NCBI RefSeq assembly: GCF_012102705.1
Contig: NZ_JAAVTA010000004.1
Location: 124,001 to 188,000 of the forward strand
Direction: 5' to 3'
Length of the DNA: 64,000 nt
Source: Haematospirillum sp. H1815
Lineage (GTDB): Bacteria; Pseudomonadota; Alphaproteobacteria; Rhodospirillales; Rhodospirillaceae
Shown piece by piece: positions 17,448-27,396 of the stretch (positions are counted from its first letter, which is position 1; each line of letters opens with the position of its first letter). Under the pieces are notes generated by a model, which was given only the letters and a program-made list of their open reading frames with translations, was not told the DNA's origin and did not search any database. The translations under genes and the position numbers were made by a program.

Positions 17448-18804
17448 CAACGGGAACCGAAGACCGCGTCGGTACACCACAGAAACGGACGGGGCTCCCG
17501 GCAGGAATGCCACTGACCATCGTATCACGCATGGCAAAAGCACCGCGCACAACCGTATGAACAGGACGTCCCGTGGCGTGAAACCCGTCAAAGGGCGTCC
17601 ACCCACAGCGACTGGCAATCCAGGAATCGCTGATCGTCCAGCGCTGCTTCAAATCCACAATCGTCAGATCTGCATCATAACCAAGCGCAATCCGTCCCTT
17701 CCCGGCTATTCCAAAGACTCGCGCAGGTCCGGCACTGGTCAGATCAACAAACCGCGCAAGGGACAAACGGCCACTGGCGACATGGGTCAGCATGACCGGA
17801 ACCAGTGTCTGGACACCGGTCATGCCAGATGGACTGTCGGGGTACGGGCGTGCCTTCTCGTCTAGGGTATGGGGCGCATGATCAGACCCAATGACATCGA
17901 CAACACCATCCGATACAGCCTGCCACAGGGCCTCACGATGCGCCGCGTCACGGATCGGAGGGTTCATTTGCAAACGTGTGCCAAGTCTCTCGTAATCCCC
18001 GGGGCCGGCAAATGTCAGATGCTGAGGAGTCACTTCGACGGTAGCAAAATCACTGCATGCTGCCAAAAGCTGCATTTCTGCTGCCGTTGTCACGTGCAAC
18101 ACGTGAACCAGTCGGCGGGCCTTTCTGGCAAGTTTCAACAGACGGGTTGTTGCCAGAAGGGCAGTTTCTTCATCACGCCACGCAGGATGCATGGCAACAT
18201 CGGCACCACCATTGACAATACCCCTGCGTTCTTTCAAACGCTCCTCATCCTCGCAATGAACAGCAATCCGGCGGCAACCTTGCGACAAGACATCGGCTAG
18301 GGTGTCATCATCAGCCACCAGCAGGGAGCCTGTTGACGAGCCCATAAAAACTTTGATTCCCGCACAGCCGGGGATACGCTCCAGCTCTGCCAAGTCCTGC
18401 AGATTGCCCGCTGTCGCACCAATATAGAAGGCATGATCACACCATGAACGCCCCACAGCCCTGAACAACTTGTCAGCCAAGTCTTCGGCACTGACGGTAC
18501 CCGGCTGCGTATTGGGCATTTCAAAGACGGCGGTTACACCGCCAAGGACAGCGGCACGGCTGCCTGTCTCCAGATCCTCCTTTTGCTCCAGTCCTGGTTC
18601 GCGAAAATGAACCTGGCTATCAATAACACCAGGCAAGACGGTCAGGCCACCCAAGTCAACAACATGCTTCCCCCGGGCCCCCAAGGAACCAAAAGCCGCA
18701 ATCCGCCCGCCCCGGATACCGATATCAGTCAGGACAGCACCGCCCGGCATCCAGACGGTCCCACCAGACAGGACAAGGTCAAAGAGTTCGCTGTTCTGGA
18801 TCAT
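17443..18804 (-). CDS. pyrC: Dihydroorotase (amidohydrolase family)
   Basis: Cyclic amidohydrolase of 453 aa, the long class of dihydroorotase, which closes carbamoyl-aspartate to dihydroorotate in pyrimidine synthesis. Metal-binding landmarks: DSQVHFREPG near residue 60, the carboxylated-lysine region GIKVFMGSSTG, His in IAVHCEDEE and VLHVTTAAE, and the catalytic Asp in VIGSDHAPHT. The conserved ending has ADLTIVDL. The ATG at 18804 is taken from family length; the frame is open 20 codons further. No other pyr gene is adjacent, so allantoinase or hydantoinase are alternatives, but FREPGLEQKEDLETG favours dihydroorotase. Confidence 0.85.
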   Translation of the reverse strand: MIQNSELFDLVLSGGTVWMPGGAVLTDIGIRGGRIAAFGSLGARGKHVVDLGGLTVLPGVIDSQVHFREPGLEQKEDLETGSRAAVLGGVTAVFEMPNTQPGTVSAEDLADKLFRAVGRSWCDHAFYIGATAGNLQDLAELERIPGCAGIKVFMGSSTGSLLVADDDTLADVLSQGCRRIAVHCEDEERLKERRGIVNGGADVAMHPAWRDEETALLATTRLLKLARKARRLVHVLHVTTAAEMQLLAACSDFATVEVTPQHLTFAGPGDYERLGTRLQMNPPIRDAAHREALWQAVSDGVVDVIGSDHAPHTLDEKARPYPDSPSGMTGVQTLVPVMLTHVASGRLSLARFVDLTSAGPARVFGIAGKGRIALGYDADLTIVDLKQRWTISDSWIASRCGWTPFDGFHATGRPVHTVVRGAFAMRDTMVSGIPAGSPVRFCGVPTRSSVPVA

Positions 18805-18901
18805 CACAACACCCGGAAGATTGATTGCTGCCCGTAAGTAGCCACAGGTAGCATATACACCCAAGGTTGTCTACTGGCCACATAACCTTCCTCACGCAAC
18901 T

Positions 18902-20662
18902 CTAGAGAGGAGATGACAAGACATGAAAAACATCACCGTCCATCGCCTGCCCCATAATATGGCGGCGATACCACAAATCCAGAAATAACAACGACCAAGC
19001 GGCAAAACGCTCCCGCCGTCCAGATGCCATAAACAAGGAGCGAACAACAGCAGGATCAGCCACGCGGCTGGCCAACTCTCCCCTGGCAACCAAGGCCCCT
19101 AACTCCTGCCCACGGGCCGCTATCCACTCCCCGACAGGCACCGTAAACCCCTTTTTGGGTGCAAACGGATTGGCCTGAGGCAAGGCATTTTCCAGCCAAC
19201 GGCGCAAAATATACTTCCCCTGCCCTCCACGTATTTTAAGGGACCGTGGAAGGCGGGCCGCAACCTCGGCCACGACCGGATCCAAGAACGGCACGCGCCC
19301 TTCCATACCATGAGCCATTAAACAACGATCAAGCTTGGTCAAGAGATCGTTGGGCAACCAATCCGCACAATCAACATACTGCGCACGCAAAAGTCGATCA
19401 TGAACCGTACGGTTTGCTTCTTCCTCGGATGCCTTGTAGCCGGTGCGCCATGAAGGGAAACGACCGAGATTTCCACACAACCCTTCAAACAGTCCACGAC
19501 GACGCATCGCCCGGGTAAAAGGCCACGGCCGTGAAGCTGCTCGGTAACGGCCATAACCGGCGAAAAGCTCATCCCCTCCCTCACCAGACAGAACAACCGT
19601 TACATAGGGACGCGCTGCCCGCGCAAGCAACCAAACAGGGATAATGGCATAGTCGGTTGCCGGATCATCCATACAGGCAACAATCCGGGGCAAACAGTCC
19701 CAGAAGTCCCGATCGGTTACCGCCAGCTCGATATGCTCTGCCCCGACAGCTTGGGCAAGAGAACGCGCATGATCCCGTTCATCATGCACACCCGTTTCCG
19801 GAAAACCCGCCGTAAAGGCCAAAACCGGGCGCTCGTTCAGACGGGACATCAAGGCGAGGAGAGCCGCACTGTCAACACCTCCGGACAGGAACATGCCATA
19901 AGGCACATCAGATCGTTGGTGCACGGCAACACTGTCCGTCAAAGCCTGATCCAAAGCCCGAAGAGCTTCTTCTTCCGTTTCAAGAGGAGGCTGGCTGCTG
20001 CGTAACGGCAGGGACTGGCGGCAGCTGTCAACAATACGCCCCTTGCGGATCATGATCATCTCGCCGGGAAGCAGACGACGAATACCGTCAAACAGCGTCC
20101 GACTTCCCGTTGTGAACTGTAGATTTAGTAACTCACCAGCAGCATCTGCGCACAGAGACGGAGCCACAAAACCACCCGCAACCAGCGCCTGAGCCTCGGA
20201 CGCAAAGGCGACGCCATCAGCATGCTCAACCACATATAGCGGCTTGATCCCGAATGGATCCCGCCCAAGCAGCAGCATATCGTCCGCAGAATCATACAAG
20301 GCAAAGGCAATCATGCCCCGTAAAGAAGACGGAAATGAATGGCCCTGGCAATCATACAGGGCGAGAAGACTCTCGCAGTCCGAACCCGTACGGAAAGGAG
20401 CGGCTGGCATATCCTTGCGGACAGATGGATCATTGTAAATCTCGCCATTGGCGACCAGAACGCGGCCACCAGGCCAGAACAGTGGCTGGTCACCACCAGC
20501 AGGATCAATAATGGCCAAGCGAGTGTGCACCAACCCGACAGGGCCATCAACATGCACGTGAACACCATCGGGACCGCGGTGAGCCAAGGCATCGGCCATA
20601 GCTCTCAGCCCAGCCTCCGGCACCGCCCCATGGGCGGCAGAAAAACCTGCTATGCCACACAT
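18902..20662 (-). CDS. asnB: Asparagine-synthase-type amidotransferase in a glycan operon
   Basis: Glutamine-dependent amidotransferase of 586 aa. Cys2 of MCGIAGF is the nucleophile of the class II glutaminase domain, which continues with AHRGPDG and VANGEIYN. The synthetase half has the PP loop FLSGGVDSAALLAL and the later GEGGDELFAGYGRYR motif. It is the fifth gene of a glycosyltransferase operon and overlaps the preceding one as TGATG. In such clusters AsnB-like proteins often amidate sugar carboxylates or are co-opted for glycan decoration, so plain asparagine synthesis is not certain. The enzyme class is secure, the substrate is not. Confidence 0.88.
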   Translation of the reverse strand: MCGIAGFSAAHGAVPEAGLRAMADALAHRGPDGVHVHVDGPVGLVHTRLAIIDPAGGDQPLFWPGGRVLVANGEIYNDPSVRKDMPAAPFRTGSDCESLLALYDCQGHSFPSSLRGMIAFALYDSADDMLLLGRDPFGIKPLYVVEHADGVAFASEAQALVAGGFVAPSLCADAAGELLNLQFTTGSRTLFDGIRRLLPGEMIMIRKGRIVDSCRQSLPLRSSQPPLETEEEALRALDQALTDSVAVHQRSDVPYGMFLSGGVDSAALLALMSRLNERPVLAFTAGFPETGVHDERDHARSLAQAVGAEHIELAVTDRDFWDCLPRIVACMDDPATDYAIIPVWLLARAARPYVTVVLSGEGGDELFAGYGRYRAASRPWPFTRAMRRRGLFEGLCGNLGRFPSWRTGYKASEEEANRTVHDRLLRAQYVDCADWLPNDLLTKLDRCLMAHGMEGRVPFLDPVVAEVAARLPRSLKIRGGQGKYILRRWLENALPQANPFAPKKGFTVPVGEWIAARGQELGALVARGELASRVADPAVVRSLFMASGRRERFAAWSLLFLDLWYRRHIMGQAMDGDVFHVLSSPL

Positions 20663-21708
20663 CAGGCCGACACCCGGGCAAAAAAGTCCCTGTACTTGCC
20701 GACAACAATGCTTTCGGTGAACTCTTCCGTGAAACTTTTACGCCCCTCTTCAGCAAGGCGCGCCAGAAGGTCACGATCACGCAGGGCCTGACGAATAGCA
20801 TCCGCCATCGCATCAACATCATCCACCGGGGTTAAAAGCCCATTCACGCCATGCTTGATCAGTGCTGCCGGTCCCTGACTTGCAGCAGCAAGAACAGGCC
20901 GCCCTTGCGCCCAGGCCTCCAGCACAACGTTCCCCAAGGGCTCGTGGCGCGAAGGGCATACAAACAGGTCGCACGAGGCATGAAAAGCCGGGGCATCATC
21001 GCGCCATCCCAAGAAACGAACACGCGGGCGTACACCGACCTCATAGGCCAGTGCCTCCAGGCGTTCCCGCTCAGGCCCATCACCAGCAATCCATAGATAC
21101 ACGTCTGACAAACGCGCAAACGCACGGATCAGGGTATCAAACCCCTTGTTTTCGTGCAGACGCCCCAGTGCAAAAACAATAGGCACACGGTCAGGGGTAT
21201 AAAATTCAGCGCGATTGACCGGCGGCGCCGTACGTTCATCAACGAAGTTGGGTAGATAGTGGGCTCGCTCTACCGGCCAACCATGACTTGTCACATAGTC
21301 AACAAGGTCACGGGTATTGCATACCAGATGATCACACGACTGATAATACTTCAGGTCGTAGTAGCCACCCAAGCGGCCAACATGCACGAACGGAACAGAG
21401 ATCTGCGTTCTGGACGGACAAAAAGACGTTGCCCTGTTCATCCAAGTCAGCACAACTGCCGGCTGGAATCTCTCAATTTCCCGACGGAAAGCACGGCGTG
21501 TAGAAAAATCAAACCGCCCGCCAAAACCAAGAGCCACCGGATCAAGGCCCCCCTCACGCAGGCGGGCCATTCTGTTGCTGTCCGGACGCAAGAGTATGTG
21601 CTGCTGGACACCCGCACGATGAAGGGCCAGAACAAGCCGCTCAAAAAACAGCTCCGCTCCACCATTCGGGGCACCGGCCATAGCCTGCAGGATCCGAAGA
21701 TTTACCAT
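20662..21708 (-). CDS. GT4-family glycosyltransferase
   Basis: Retaining GT-B glycosyltransferase of 348 aa from the ATG at 21708; the frame is open to a TTG at 21756. The N-terminal domain has the AGAPNGGAELFFERL segment, and the C-terminal domain has the donor-binding stretch ALGRLHENKGFDTLIRAF and the E-x7-E motif in SRHEPLGNVVLEAWAQG. It belongs to the leftward surface-glycan operon. The start is preceded by GGAG at about 13 nt, a little far, so the N-terminus is uncertain. Sugar and acceptor are unknown; lipopolysaccharide core is the likely destination, given the GT9 and WaaE-like neighbours. Confidence 0.85.
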   Translation of the reverse strand: MVNLRILQAMAGAPNGGAELFFERLVLALHRAGVQQHILLRPDSNRMARLREGGLDPVALGFGGRFDFSTRRAFRREIERFQPAVVLTWMNRATSFCPSRTQISVPFVHVGRLGGYYDLKYYQSCDHLVCNTRDLVDYVTSHGWPVERAHYLPNFVDERTAPPVNRAEFYTPDRVPIVFALGRLHENKGFDTLIRAFARLSDVYLWIAGDGPERERLEALAYEVGVRPRVRFLGWRDDAPAFHASCDLFVCPSRHEPLGNVVLEAWAQGRPVLAAASQGPAALIKHGVNGLLTPVDDVDAMADAIRQALRDRDLLARLAEEGRKSFTEEFTESIVVGKYRDFFARVSA

Positions 21709-21763
21709 CTGTGGCACACAACTCCTGTCATCATACGGACGGCTCGCCTCCTGCAAGAGACGC

Positions 21764-22531
21764 TCAAACCTCTTCCGTTTCCTCCATGGCCTTTATGTAC
21801 GAAAGCAGCGGATACAGCGCCGTACACAAGGCCACAACCAACCCCATACGCCCCTCACGATACCCCTTGCGGAACAGATAGACCCGTAAAAAACGCGATA
21901 GTGCCGAGCGGATAGCCCCGGCCAGAGACCCTGCTTGGCCGGATTCCCGCAGGTCAACAGCACGCGCTGAAGTATACCGGTCAAGACGGTGCAGCATATC
22001 GGAAATATTGCGATCGACATAGTGCAACAGCGGAGTTGTCAGAGCCGGACCGCGCGTACCAGACCATTGAAGGGCCGGGTGAACCCTCTGCCGACCCCAT
22101 ATTTTCACGCCACGCCGGAAGAGTGCCGGACACCCTGCCTTCCCGAAACTGGATCCCCACCCATGACGAACCAAGCGTGTGCCAATGTAATTGTCGACGG
22201 GAACAACGTGCCAGTCGAAAAGGGAGGATGCAATGACGGCACGAATTTCAGCAGCCAAGGCAGACGATACGTGCTCGTCTGCATCCACTTCCAGAATCCA
22301 GTCTCCACGGCATGCCTCTATGCCCGCATTCCGACGATCGCCTTCAACCGGCCAGGCGCCCTCTATTATCTTGGCCCCGGCAGAGCGGGCAATATCAGCC
22401 GAACGATCGGTACACCGATCAAGAACGACGACAATCTCGTCGGCAAATGTCAAACGCTCTAGGCACGCTGGCAGACGCTCTTCCTCATTATGAACAACAA
22501 CCAAGGCTGAAAGCCGGGGCAATTCCTTCAT
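21764..22531 (-). CDS. GT2-family glycosyltransferase, WaaE/KdtX-like
   Basis: Inverting GT-A glycosyltransferase of 255 aa. The N-terminal ALVVVHNEEERLPACLERL and FADEIVVVLDRCTDRS segments and the short EVDADEHV acidic motif resemble WaaE/KdtX, which adds glucose to the inner core heptose of lipopolysaccharide. The C-terminus has a hydrophobic segment (LVVALCTALYPLLSYI) that may sit at the membrane. The ATG at 22531 overlaps the stop of the GT9 gene (ATGA) and has GGAGG 10 nt upstream, so the start is well supported. Position between a heptosyltransferase-like and a GT4 gene fits core assembly. Confidence 0.85.
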   Translation of the reverse strand: MKELPRLSALVVVHNEEERLPACLERLTFADEIVVVLDRCTDRSADIARSAGAKIIEGAWPVEGDRRNAGIEACRGDWILEVDADEHVSSALAAEIRAVIASSLFDWHVVPVDNYIGTRLVRHGWGSSFGKAGCPALFRRGVKIWGRQRVHPALQWSGTRGPALTTPLLHYVDRNISDMLHRLDRYTSARAVDLRESGQAGSLAGAIRSALSRFLRVYLFRKGYREGRMGLVVALCTALYPLLSYIKAMEETEEV

Positions 22532-23487
22532 GACCGGGTACGCCTCCACAGCTGACAGGCGGCATCAAAAACACTCTCGACAGCAAGGCCATCCATTAAC
22601 GTCCCCGTTTTGCGATGGTCAAACCCGGGAGGATAGATGGTCTGAAGGGTTTCCGGCGTACGAACAAACGCCGCATTAGGCCCCCATGGACCGTACAGGC
22701 ACTCATCACTGGGGCCAAAGAGACCAAGTGTCGGGATACCGGCAGCAGCAGCCATATGCATCAGCGCGCTGTCATTGCCAACATAGAAAGAACAGCGCCG
22801 GAGACAAGCCGCCGCAACAGGAAGAGACAAACGGCCAACAAGATCAAGACAACGATCCGATGGAAGGGTACGGGCAACCTGCTCTGCCTGGTGGCGTTCA
22901 TCCGGTGCACCGAAAAGGGCAACGCGCGCCCCAGGCAGGATACCATCCGGTGCCGTCAGGCGCGCAACAAGTTCTGCGAAACGCTCGGCACGCCAGATCT
23001 TGGCAGGCCAGTTTGCAGCCGGCCCGACGGCCAGCACTGGTAACCCCTCGGGAATGAGTTGACATGCTTCCTGCTCATCCTCACCTGTGGTCCACAAAAC
23101 AGGCAAAGGAGGATCATCCGCCAAACCAACAAGAGCACCGGCAGCCCGAACTCGATGAAGCGCTGCGGTATCACGACTGGAAACCAGTCGCCGCCCTACA
23201 ACCGGCAAGCACCATGCCAAGGCTGAACGACGCAGATCAACCACGACATCCCAGCGGGTTGTGGCAACCTGTCGCCATAAATCCAGCCAATGCCCGCCCC
23301 AACGGCGCTTATCCATGATGATCAGGCGTTCCAGCTCAGGCAAACCCGAGAACAGAGGGGCCGCCAAAGGGCCACAGGCAACAGTGACCCGAACCCCCGG
23401 CATAACCCCAACCAAATGAGCCAGAAGACCAGAAGACAGAACCGCATCCCCGATCCGGGTCGAGGTGACAAACAACAAACGGCTCAT
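22528..23487 (-). CDS. GT9-family heptosyltransferase-like protein
   Basis: GT-B glycosyltransferase of the ADP-heptose:LPS heptosyltransferase family (WaaF/WaaC/WaaQ-like), 319 aa. The N-terminus RLLFVTSTRIGDAVLSSGLL is the family acceptor-side motif. The C-terminal donor site is VGNDSALMHMAAAAGIPTLGLFGPSD, in which D-S-A-L-M-H-M-A is diagnostic. It is cytoplasmic or peripheral at the inner membrane. The ATG at 23487 overlaps the upstream GT4 stop as ATGA. Heptose is the likely donor but cannot be fixed from sequence. Confidence 0.87.
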   Translation of the reverse strand: MSRLLFVTSTRIGDAVLSSGLLAHLVGVMPGVRVTVACGPLAAPLFSGLPELERLIIMDKRRWGGHWLDLWRQVATTRWDVVVDLRRSALAWCLPVVGRRLVSSRDTAALHRVRAAGALVGLADDPPLPVLWTTGEDEQEACQLIPEGLPVLAVGPAANWPAKIWRAERFAELVARLTAPDGILPGARVALFGAPDERHQAEQVARTLPSDRCLDLVGRLSLPVAAACLRRCSFYVGNDSALMHMAAAAGIPTLGLFGPSDECLYGPWGPNAAFVRTPETLQTIYPPGFDHRKTGTLMDGLAVESVFDAACQLWRRTRS

Positions 23488-24512
23488 ACACAAACCTCGG
23501 CGGCAAGAGTCTCAAGAAAAACAGCCGCATCATTCCATGATCGATGGCGGAACGATGCCCCTGCTGCTGCAGACAAACCAGAAAACACACCATCATCCTG
23601 CAAAATCTGCACGGCCACGCCAGCCAAGGCTGCATCATCGGGGACACAATACCCGGATACACCATTCTCTATACGGTCAACAGCCCCCCCAGCCGGTCCA
23701 ACAACAGCTGGAACGCCACAGGCTTGACTTTCGGCCAGCGTCCAGCAGCACATATCATCATCACACGTAGGGTAAAGATGTAGCCGAGCTCGGGACCAGA
23801 GAGTGGCCAGATCAAGGTCGCCGGGCGGAAGACAGACTTCAACACCCTTGATGGCCAAAGCCTCAACGCGCTCAAACAGGGGCCTCAGAACCACAGGCAC
23901 ATAATCCGGACCGGATCCAAGGAGACGCGACACGACCAACAACCTTGCCCCGGGAACATGGGGCCTGATCTGGTCACACCAAATATCCAGAAGGCGGTCC
24001 AGCCCACGTTGCGGATGCGTGGTAACAACCGCGACAGGATCAATAGAGGCAGGCACTCCCGTACCCCGGCCCAAGAAGGGGGAGCGAACCCCAACCGGCA
24101 TAATCCAAGCGGGATCGTCTCCACTCCAACGGCGATGCTGAGCAGCACCACAAAACAGAACGCCCGCCCTCGTAGCCAGGATACGCGCCTGCACAGCTGG
24201 ATGCACCATATATTCAGGTGATGCCGTAACCCAGAGCAACTGCCGCCGCGCCGACACCTGACCCAGCAAAGCTGGATTCCGGAAGGCAACAGAAACATCT
24301 GCCACAAGGTCTGTCGCCTCGCCTACAGGGACGTAGGCTATCCCGTTGCATTCAATGCGCCGGGATACACGACAAGCAACAGAAACCCCGTGCCCACGGG
24401 CGGACAAGGCATCAGCCAGCCCGTGCAAAGCCTTCTCCGCACCACCCAAAGCATGATGATCGGGGGAGAAAACACTGTAATCAGCAGTGCCATCAAGAAA
24501 GCAAAAGCGCAT
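23484..24512 (-). CDS. GT4-like glycosyltransferase, first gene of the glycan operon
   Basis: GT-B glycosyltransferase of 342 aa. The start contains HHALGGAEKALHGLADAL, typical of the GT4 N-domain. The C-domain has THPQRGLDRLLDIW in place of the usual GRL-x-KG donor motif, and a weak E-x7-E region LAESQACGVPAVVGP. This is a divergent member. The ATG at 24512 lacks an obvious ribosome site. In the 186 nt upstream, which it shares with the divergent ygfZ, a TATAAG on the leftward strand could be a -10 but lacks a good -35. Function is likely in lipopolysaccharide or surface glycan assembly. Confidence 0.78.
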   Translation of the reverse strand: MRFCFLDGTADYSVFSPDHHALGGAEKALHGLADALSARGHGVSVACRVSRRIECNGIAYVPVGEATDLVADVSVAFRNPALLGQVSARRQLLWVTASPEYMVHPAVQARILATRAGVLFCGAAQHRRWSGDDPAWIMPVGVRSPFLGRGTGVPASIDPVAVVTTHPQRGLDRLLDIWCDQIRPHVPGARLLVVSRLLGSGPDYVPVVLRPLFERVEALAIKGVEVCLPPGDLDLATLWSRARLHLYPTCDDDMCCWTLAESQACGVPAVVGPAGGAVDRIENGVSGYCVPDDAALAGVAVQILQDDGVFSGLSAAAGASFRHRSWNDAAVFLETLAAEVCV

Positions 24513-24632
24513 GTCCAAGAAAACAGCCGGGTGACCAACGAATGCTTTTGCTTATAAGAGGTTGCACACCAGATTACCAGCCCCGGTCAACCGACCGACC
24601 GAAAAACACGGCCGACAGGACTTTTCTCTTGC

Positions 24633-24661
24633 TTGACTCCATAAGCCCGCCCACATAATCA
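24633..24661 (+). promoter_or_regulatory. Predicted sigma70-type promoter of ygfZ
   Basis: TTGACT (24633-24638), a 17-bp spacer and TAATCA (24656-24661). It lies 38 bp upstream of the ygfZ start codon and is the only good match in the divergent intergenic region. Confidence 0.5.
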
Positions 24662-24698
24662 GGGCATAATCACAGAACTGACAGGCCTGAGACCACGA

Positions 24699-25613
24699 AT
24701 GTCACCAGAAACTGCTCCGTTTCATGAGCTTGCTCACCGAGGCGCCCTGATCTTGTCCGGCGATGACCATCGCACCTTCCTGCAGGGTCTGGTTTCTGCC
24801 GACATTCGTACGGTTACGGAAAACCACAGCGCGTGGACAGCCCTGCTGACCCCACAGGGAAAATTCTTGCATGAATTCTTCATTTATCAGCATGGCAGCA
24901 CCCTGCTGCTGGAGGGAGAGCGGGAACGACTGGAAGACCTGCAGACACGCCTCCTGCGCTATCGGCTTCGCGCCAGGGTCACCTTGGAATCCGCACCGGA
25001 CCTAGCCGTCTTTGGTACCCTGCCACCATTTCATGGGCCACTGAAGAACCTGAACCATGCAGGCGATACCACCGCATTCGGGGATGGTATCGCCTGCATG
25101 GACCCGCGCCTGCCAGCCGGTGGTATACGCATCGTTGCATCGCGCCAGGCCATTTCAGAGACAGGGCTGCCCACAACTGACATGGCCGAAGCCGCATGGG
25201 AGCAAAACCGCATACGCAACGGCCTGCCTGATGGTAGCCGGGACATAGAACCCGAGAAAGGCTTCCTGCTGGAATATGGCTTCGATGAACTGGGCGGTGT
25301 TGATTTTCGCAAGGGCTGCTACGTTGGCCAGGAAACAACCGCCCGCATGAAGTGGAAGCACCTGACAAAGAAACGCCTTGTCCCCCTGCGCGGGGAAGGT
25401 AAAACCATGCCACAAAGCAACAGCCCGATAACTCTGCCTGATGGTCAGGTAGTTGGCGCTATACGCAGCAGCACGCCTGATGAGACCGGAACAGGCTTTC
25501 TTACGATGGGTGTTGTACGCTTGGATGCCATCCAGGCGACTGATTTATGCTGCAACACCATGCGCCTGAAACCCTGCCCTCCGGCTTGGCTGCGCCTTCC
25601 GGACAACCGCTGA
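24699..25613 (+). CDS. ygfZ: Folate-binding Fe-S cluster protein YgfZ
   Basis: YgfZ/IbaG-type, GcvT-like tetrahydrofolate-binding protein that supports maturation or repair of iron-sulfur enzymes. It is 304 aa. The N-terminal GcvT fold begins RGALILSGDDHRTFLQGLVS, and the family signature is KGCYVGQETTAR (near 210), whose Cys is conserved in YgfZ. It is a single gene with its own predicted promoter, divergent from the glycan operon and convergent with a chemoreceptor gene. Aminomethyltransferase GcvT is excluded by the short length and the KGCYVGQE motif. Confidence 0.92.
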   Translation: MSPETAPFHELAHRGALILSGDDHRTFLQGLVSADIRTVTENHSAWTALLTPQGKFLHEFFIYQHGSTLLLEGERERLEDLQTRLLRYRLRARVTLESAPDLAVFGTLPPFHGPLKNLNHAGDTTAFGDGIACMDPRLPAGGIRIVASRQAISETGLPTTDMAEAAWEQNRIRNGLPDGSRDIEPEKGFLLEYGFDELGGVDFRKGCYVGQETTARMKWKHLTKKRLVPLRGEGKTMPQSNSPITLPDGQVVGAIRSSTPDETGTGFLTMGVVRLDAIQATDLCCNTMRLKPCPPAWLRLPDNR

Positions 25614-25634
25614 GGCAAGGCTAACAGAGGCTGG

Positions 25635-27242
25635 TTAATCCAGTTTGCGTGACAAGGCATTGAGAAGGGAAATGACGACCCGGCTTGCCTCATGCAGTTC
25701 ATCAAGGTGTACAAGTGCGTTGTCACGCTCTCCGGAATACCACGCCTGAAGTGCTTTCCGGGCTTCAGCATGAACCGTGGCGTGGGGACCCTCCAGGGCA
25801 GCATACTCCGGCAACGCCTTGATTCTTTGATCATCCAAGGCATCATACCAACGCCCCAGGCGACAGCTATGGTGATCCGGAACGTCTGTGGGCTGCCACT
25901 CCCCATTGCCCATCAGAACATCAACAACCCTCTTCTTGAACAGAATATGGTCAACGCGGGCCATTTCGCACAATCCCTGTGCCGATCCCTCGACGAACCA
26001 CTCCTTGGCACTTTTGCTGACGGCAGCATTACTGGAGTGGATACTGTCTGCAACCTTTGTCACCAAGCTCACATTGTCACGCGACATTTCTGCAACGGCC
26101 GTAATACTGCGGGCAATTTCACCCGTTGCCTCCTTCTGCTGCCCCAGTATTGTATTAATCTCCTGCATTTGCCGTGCTGCCTCTGTCACCTGTGACGATA
26201 CGGCGTGCATTTTCTCCTGGATGGACTCGATCGCAGAACGCCCCATGTCAACAGCACGGGTGGAACGTGCCATCGTTTCACGGATGGTTGTCATGCCAAC
26301 ACGCAAGGCATCAATACGACGGGTAATATCTTCCGTAGCCCGCGCTGTCTGATTGGCAAGCGTCTTCACTTCGTTTGCCACGACAGCAAAGCCCTTGCCC
26401 ATCTCACCGGCACGGGCTGCCTCGATCGTAGCATTCAGGGCCAGCAGATTCGTCTGGCTTGCAATGGCCTCAATCACAACCAGAATTTCACCGATCTGCT
26501 CGGAAGCCGTCGACAGATCACTCACACTCAAGGCTGTTTGCTCAACGGCCCCCGCAATATCCCTGATCGCATTCCGTGCCCTTTCGACATCACTGACCCC
26601 TTCCCTGACCAAGGCATCCGCGGCAGATGCCTCACCCGAGGCGGTGCCACTGTTGCGGGCAATTTCCTCGACACTGGCCAGAAGTTCGGTCGCAGCAGAG
26701 GAAATAGCTTCACCCGAACTGCTGGTAATATGCGAATTGCGAGACAGTGATGCCAAAACAACGGCAGCATCATTGACATCGGCAGCTGTATCAGCCATCT
26801 GCCGCAGAATAAGAATGGAATGCGCATCCTTTGCTGCAGAAGGTATAGCCTGCACACTCTCGCTGCCTGAGGACCCCATCAGATCAGGCACAATACGTCC
26901 GTGCAGGCTGCGGATCGCAGCATCACAACGGGACGGACGAAAGCGGAACTGACGGGCAAGGGCAGACGAGGCCATGGATAAAAACATGGATGTTGCCAAA
27001 CGATAAACCGGATCCTGCGGAAGATGCGGTGCGGGATACTCCGTCACACCAACCGACAACAGCCCATCCCAACGGGCGCGGAAGGAGGACACACCCGAAG
27101 ATCCACCCACCGCATCAGATGAAATATGGGCCAAAACAGCATCAGAAACCGCAAGTACAACACGCGCGGCATCCTGCAATCCACGTTCAGTAACCCATGC
27201 CTCTGTACCCAATGTGTCTTTATGGCTGGAAAGGCTTGTCAT
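25635..27242 (-). CDS. Soluble chemoreceptor with C-terminal zinc-binding CZB domain
   Basis: Methyl-accepting protein of 535 aa without membrane helices. Residues about 20-170 form a helical N-terminal domain that I do not recognise. The central part is the signalling hairpin with [20 protein letters not shown] and [20 protein letters not shown]. The C-terminal 115 residues carry the CZB pattern: a His in [10 protein letters not shown], the Cys in [12 protein letters not shown] and two His in [10 protein letters not shown], the four usual Zn ligands. CZB domains sense zinc and hypochlorous acid in other bacteria. The ATG at 27242 is preferred over a longer frame. It converges with ygfZ and lies downstream of ppdK on the same strand. 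Confidence 0.9.
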   Translation of the reverse strand: MTSLSSHKDTLGTEAWVTERGLQDAARVVLAVSDAVLAHISSDAVGGSSGVSSFRARWDGLLSVGVTEYPAPHLPQDPVYRLATSMFLSMASSALARQFRFRPSRCDAAIRSLHGRIVPDLMGSSGSESVQAIPSAAKDAHSILILRQMADTAADVNDAAVVLASLSRNSHITSSSGEAISSAATELLASVEEIARNSGTASGEASAADALVREGVSDVERARNAIRDIAGAVEQTALSVSDLSTASEQIGEILVVIEAIASQTNLLALNATIEAARAGEMGKGFAVVANEVKTLANQTARATEDITRRIDALRVGMTTIRETMARSTRAVDMGRSAIESIQEKMHAVSSQVTEAARQMQEINTILGQQKEATGEIARSITAVAEMSRDNVSLVTKVADSIHSSNAAVSKSAKEWFVEGSAQGLCEMARVDHILFKKRVVDVLMGNGEWQPTDVPDHHSCRLGRWYDALDDQRIKALPEYAALEGPHATVHAEARKALQAWYSGERDNALVHLDELHEASRVVISLLNALSRKLD

Positions 27243-27396
27243 ATCAGGTGTCCGCTTTACTGCCACACGCCAAAGGCAGGTGCAACACCCGCCCACAGAA
27301 ATCACTGTGACACAGCGGAAACCAAGCAACAAACGGGATGCATACCAGCTTGACTATTCCGCCAAGACAACACAGCGCACCCTCTTGAGCGCCCCA

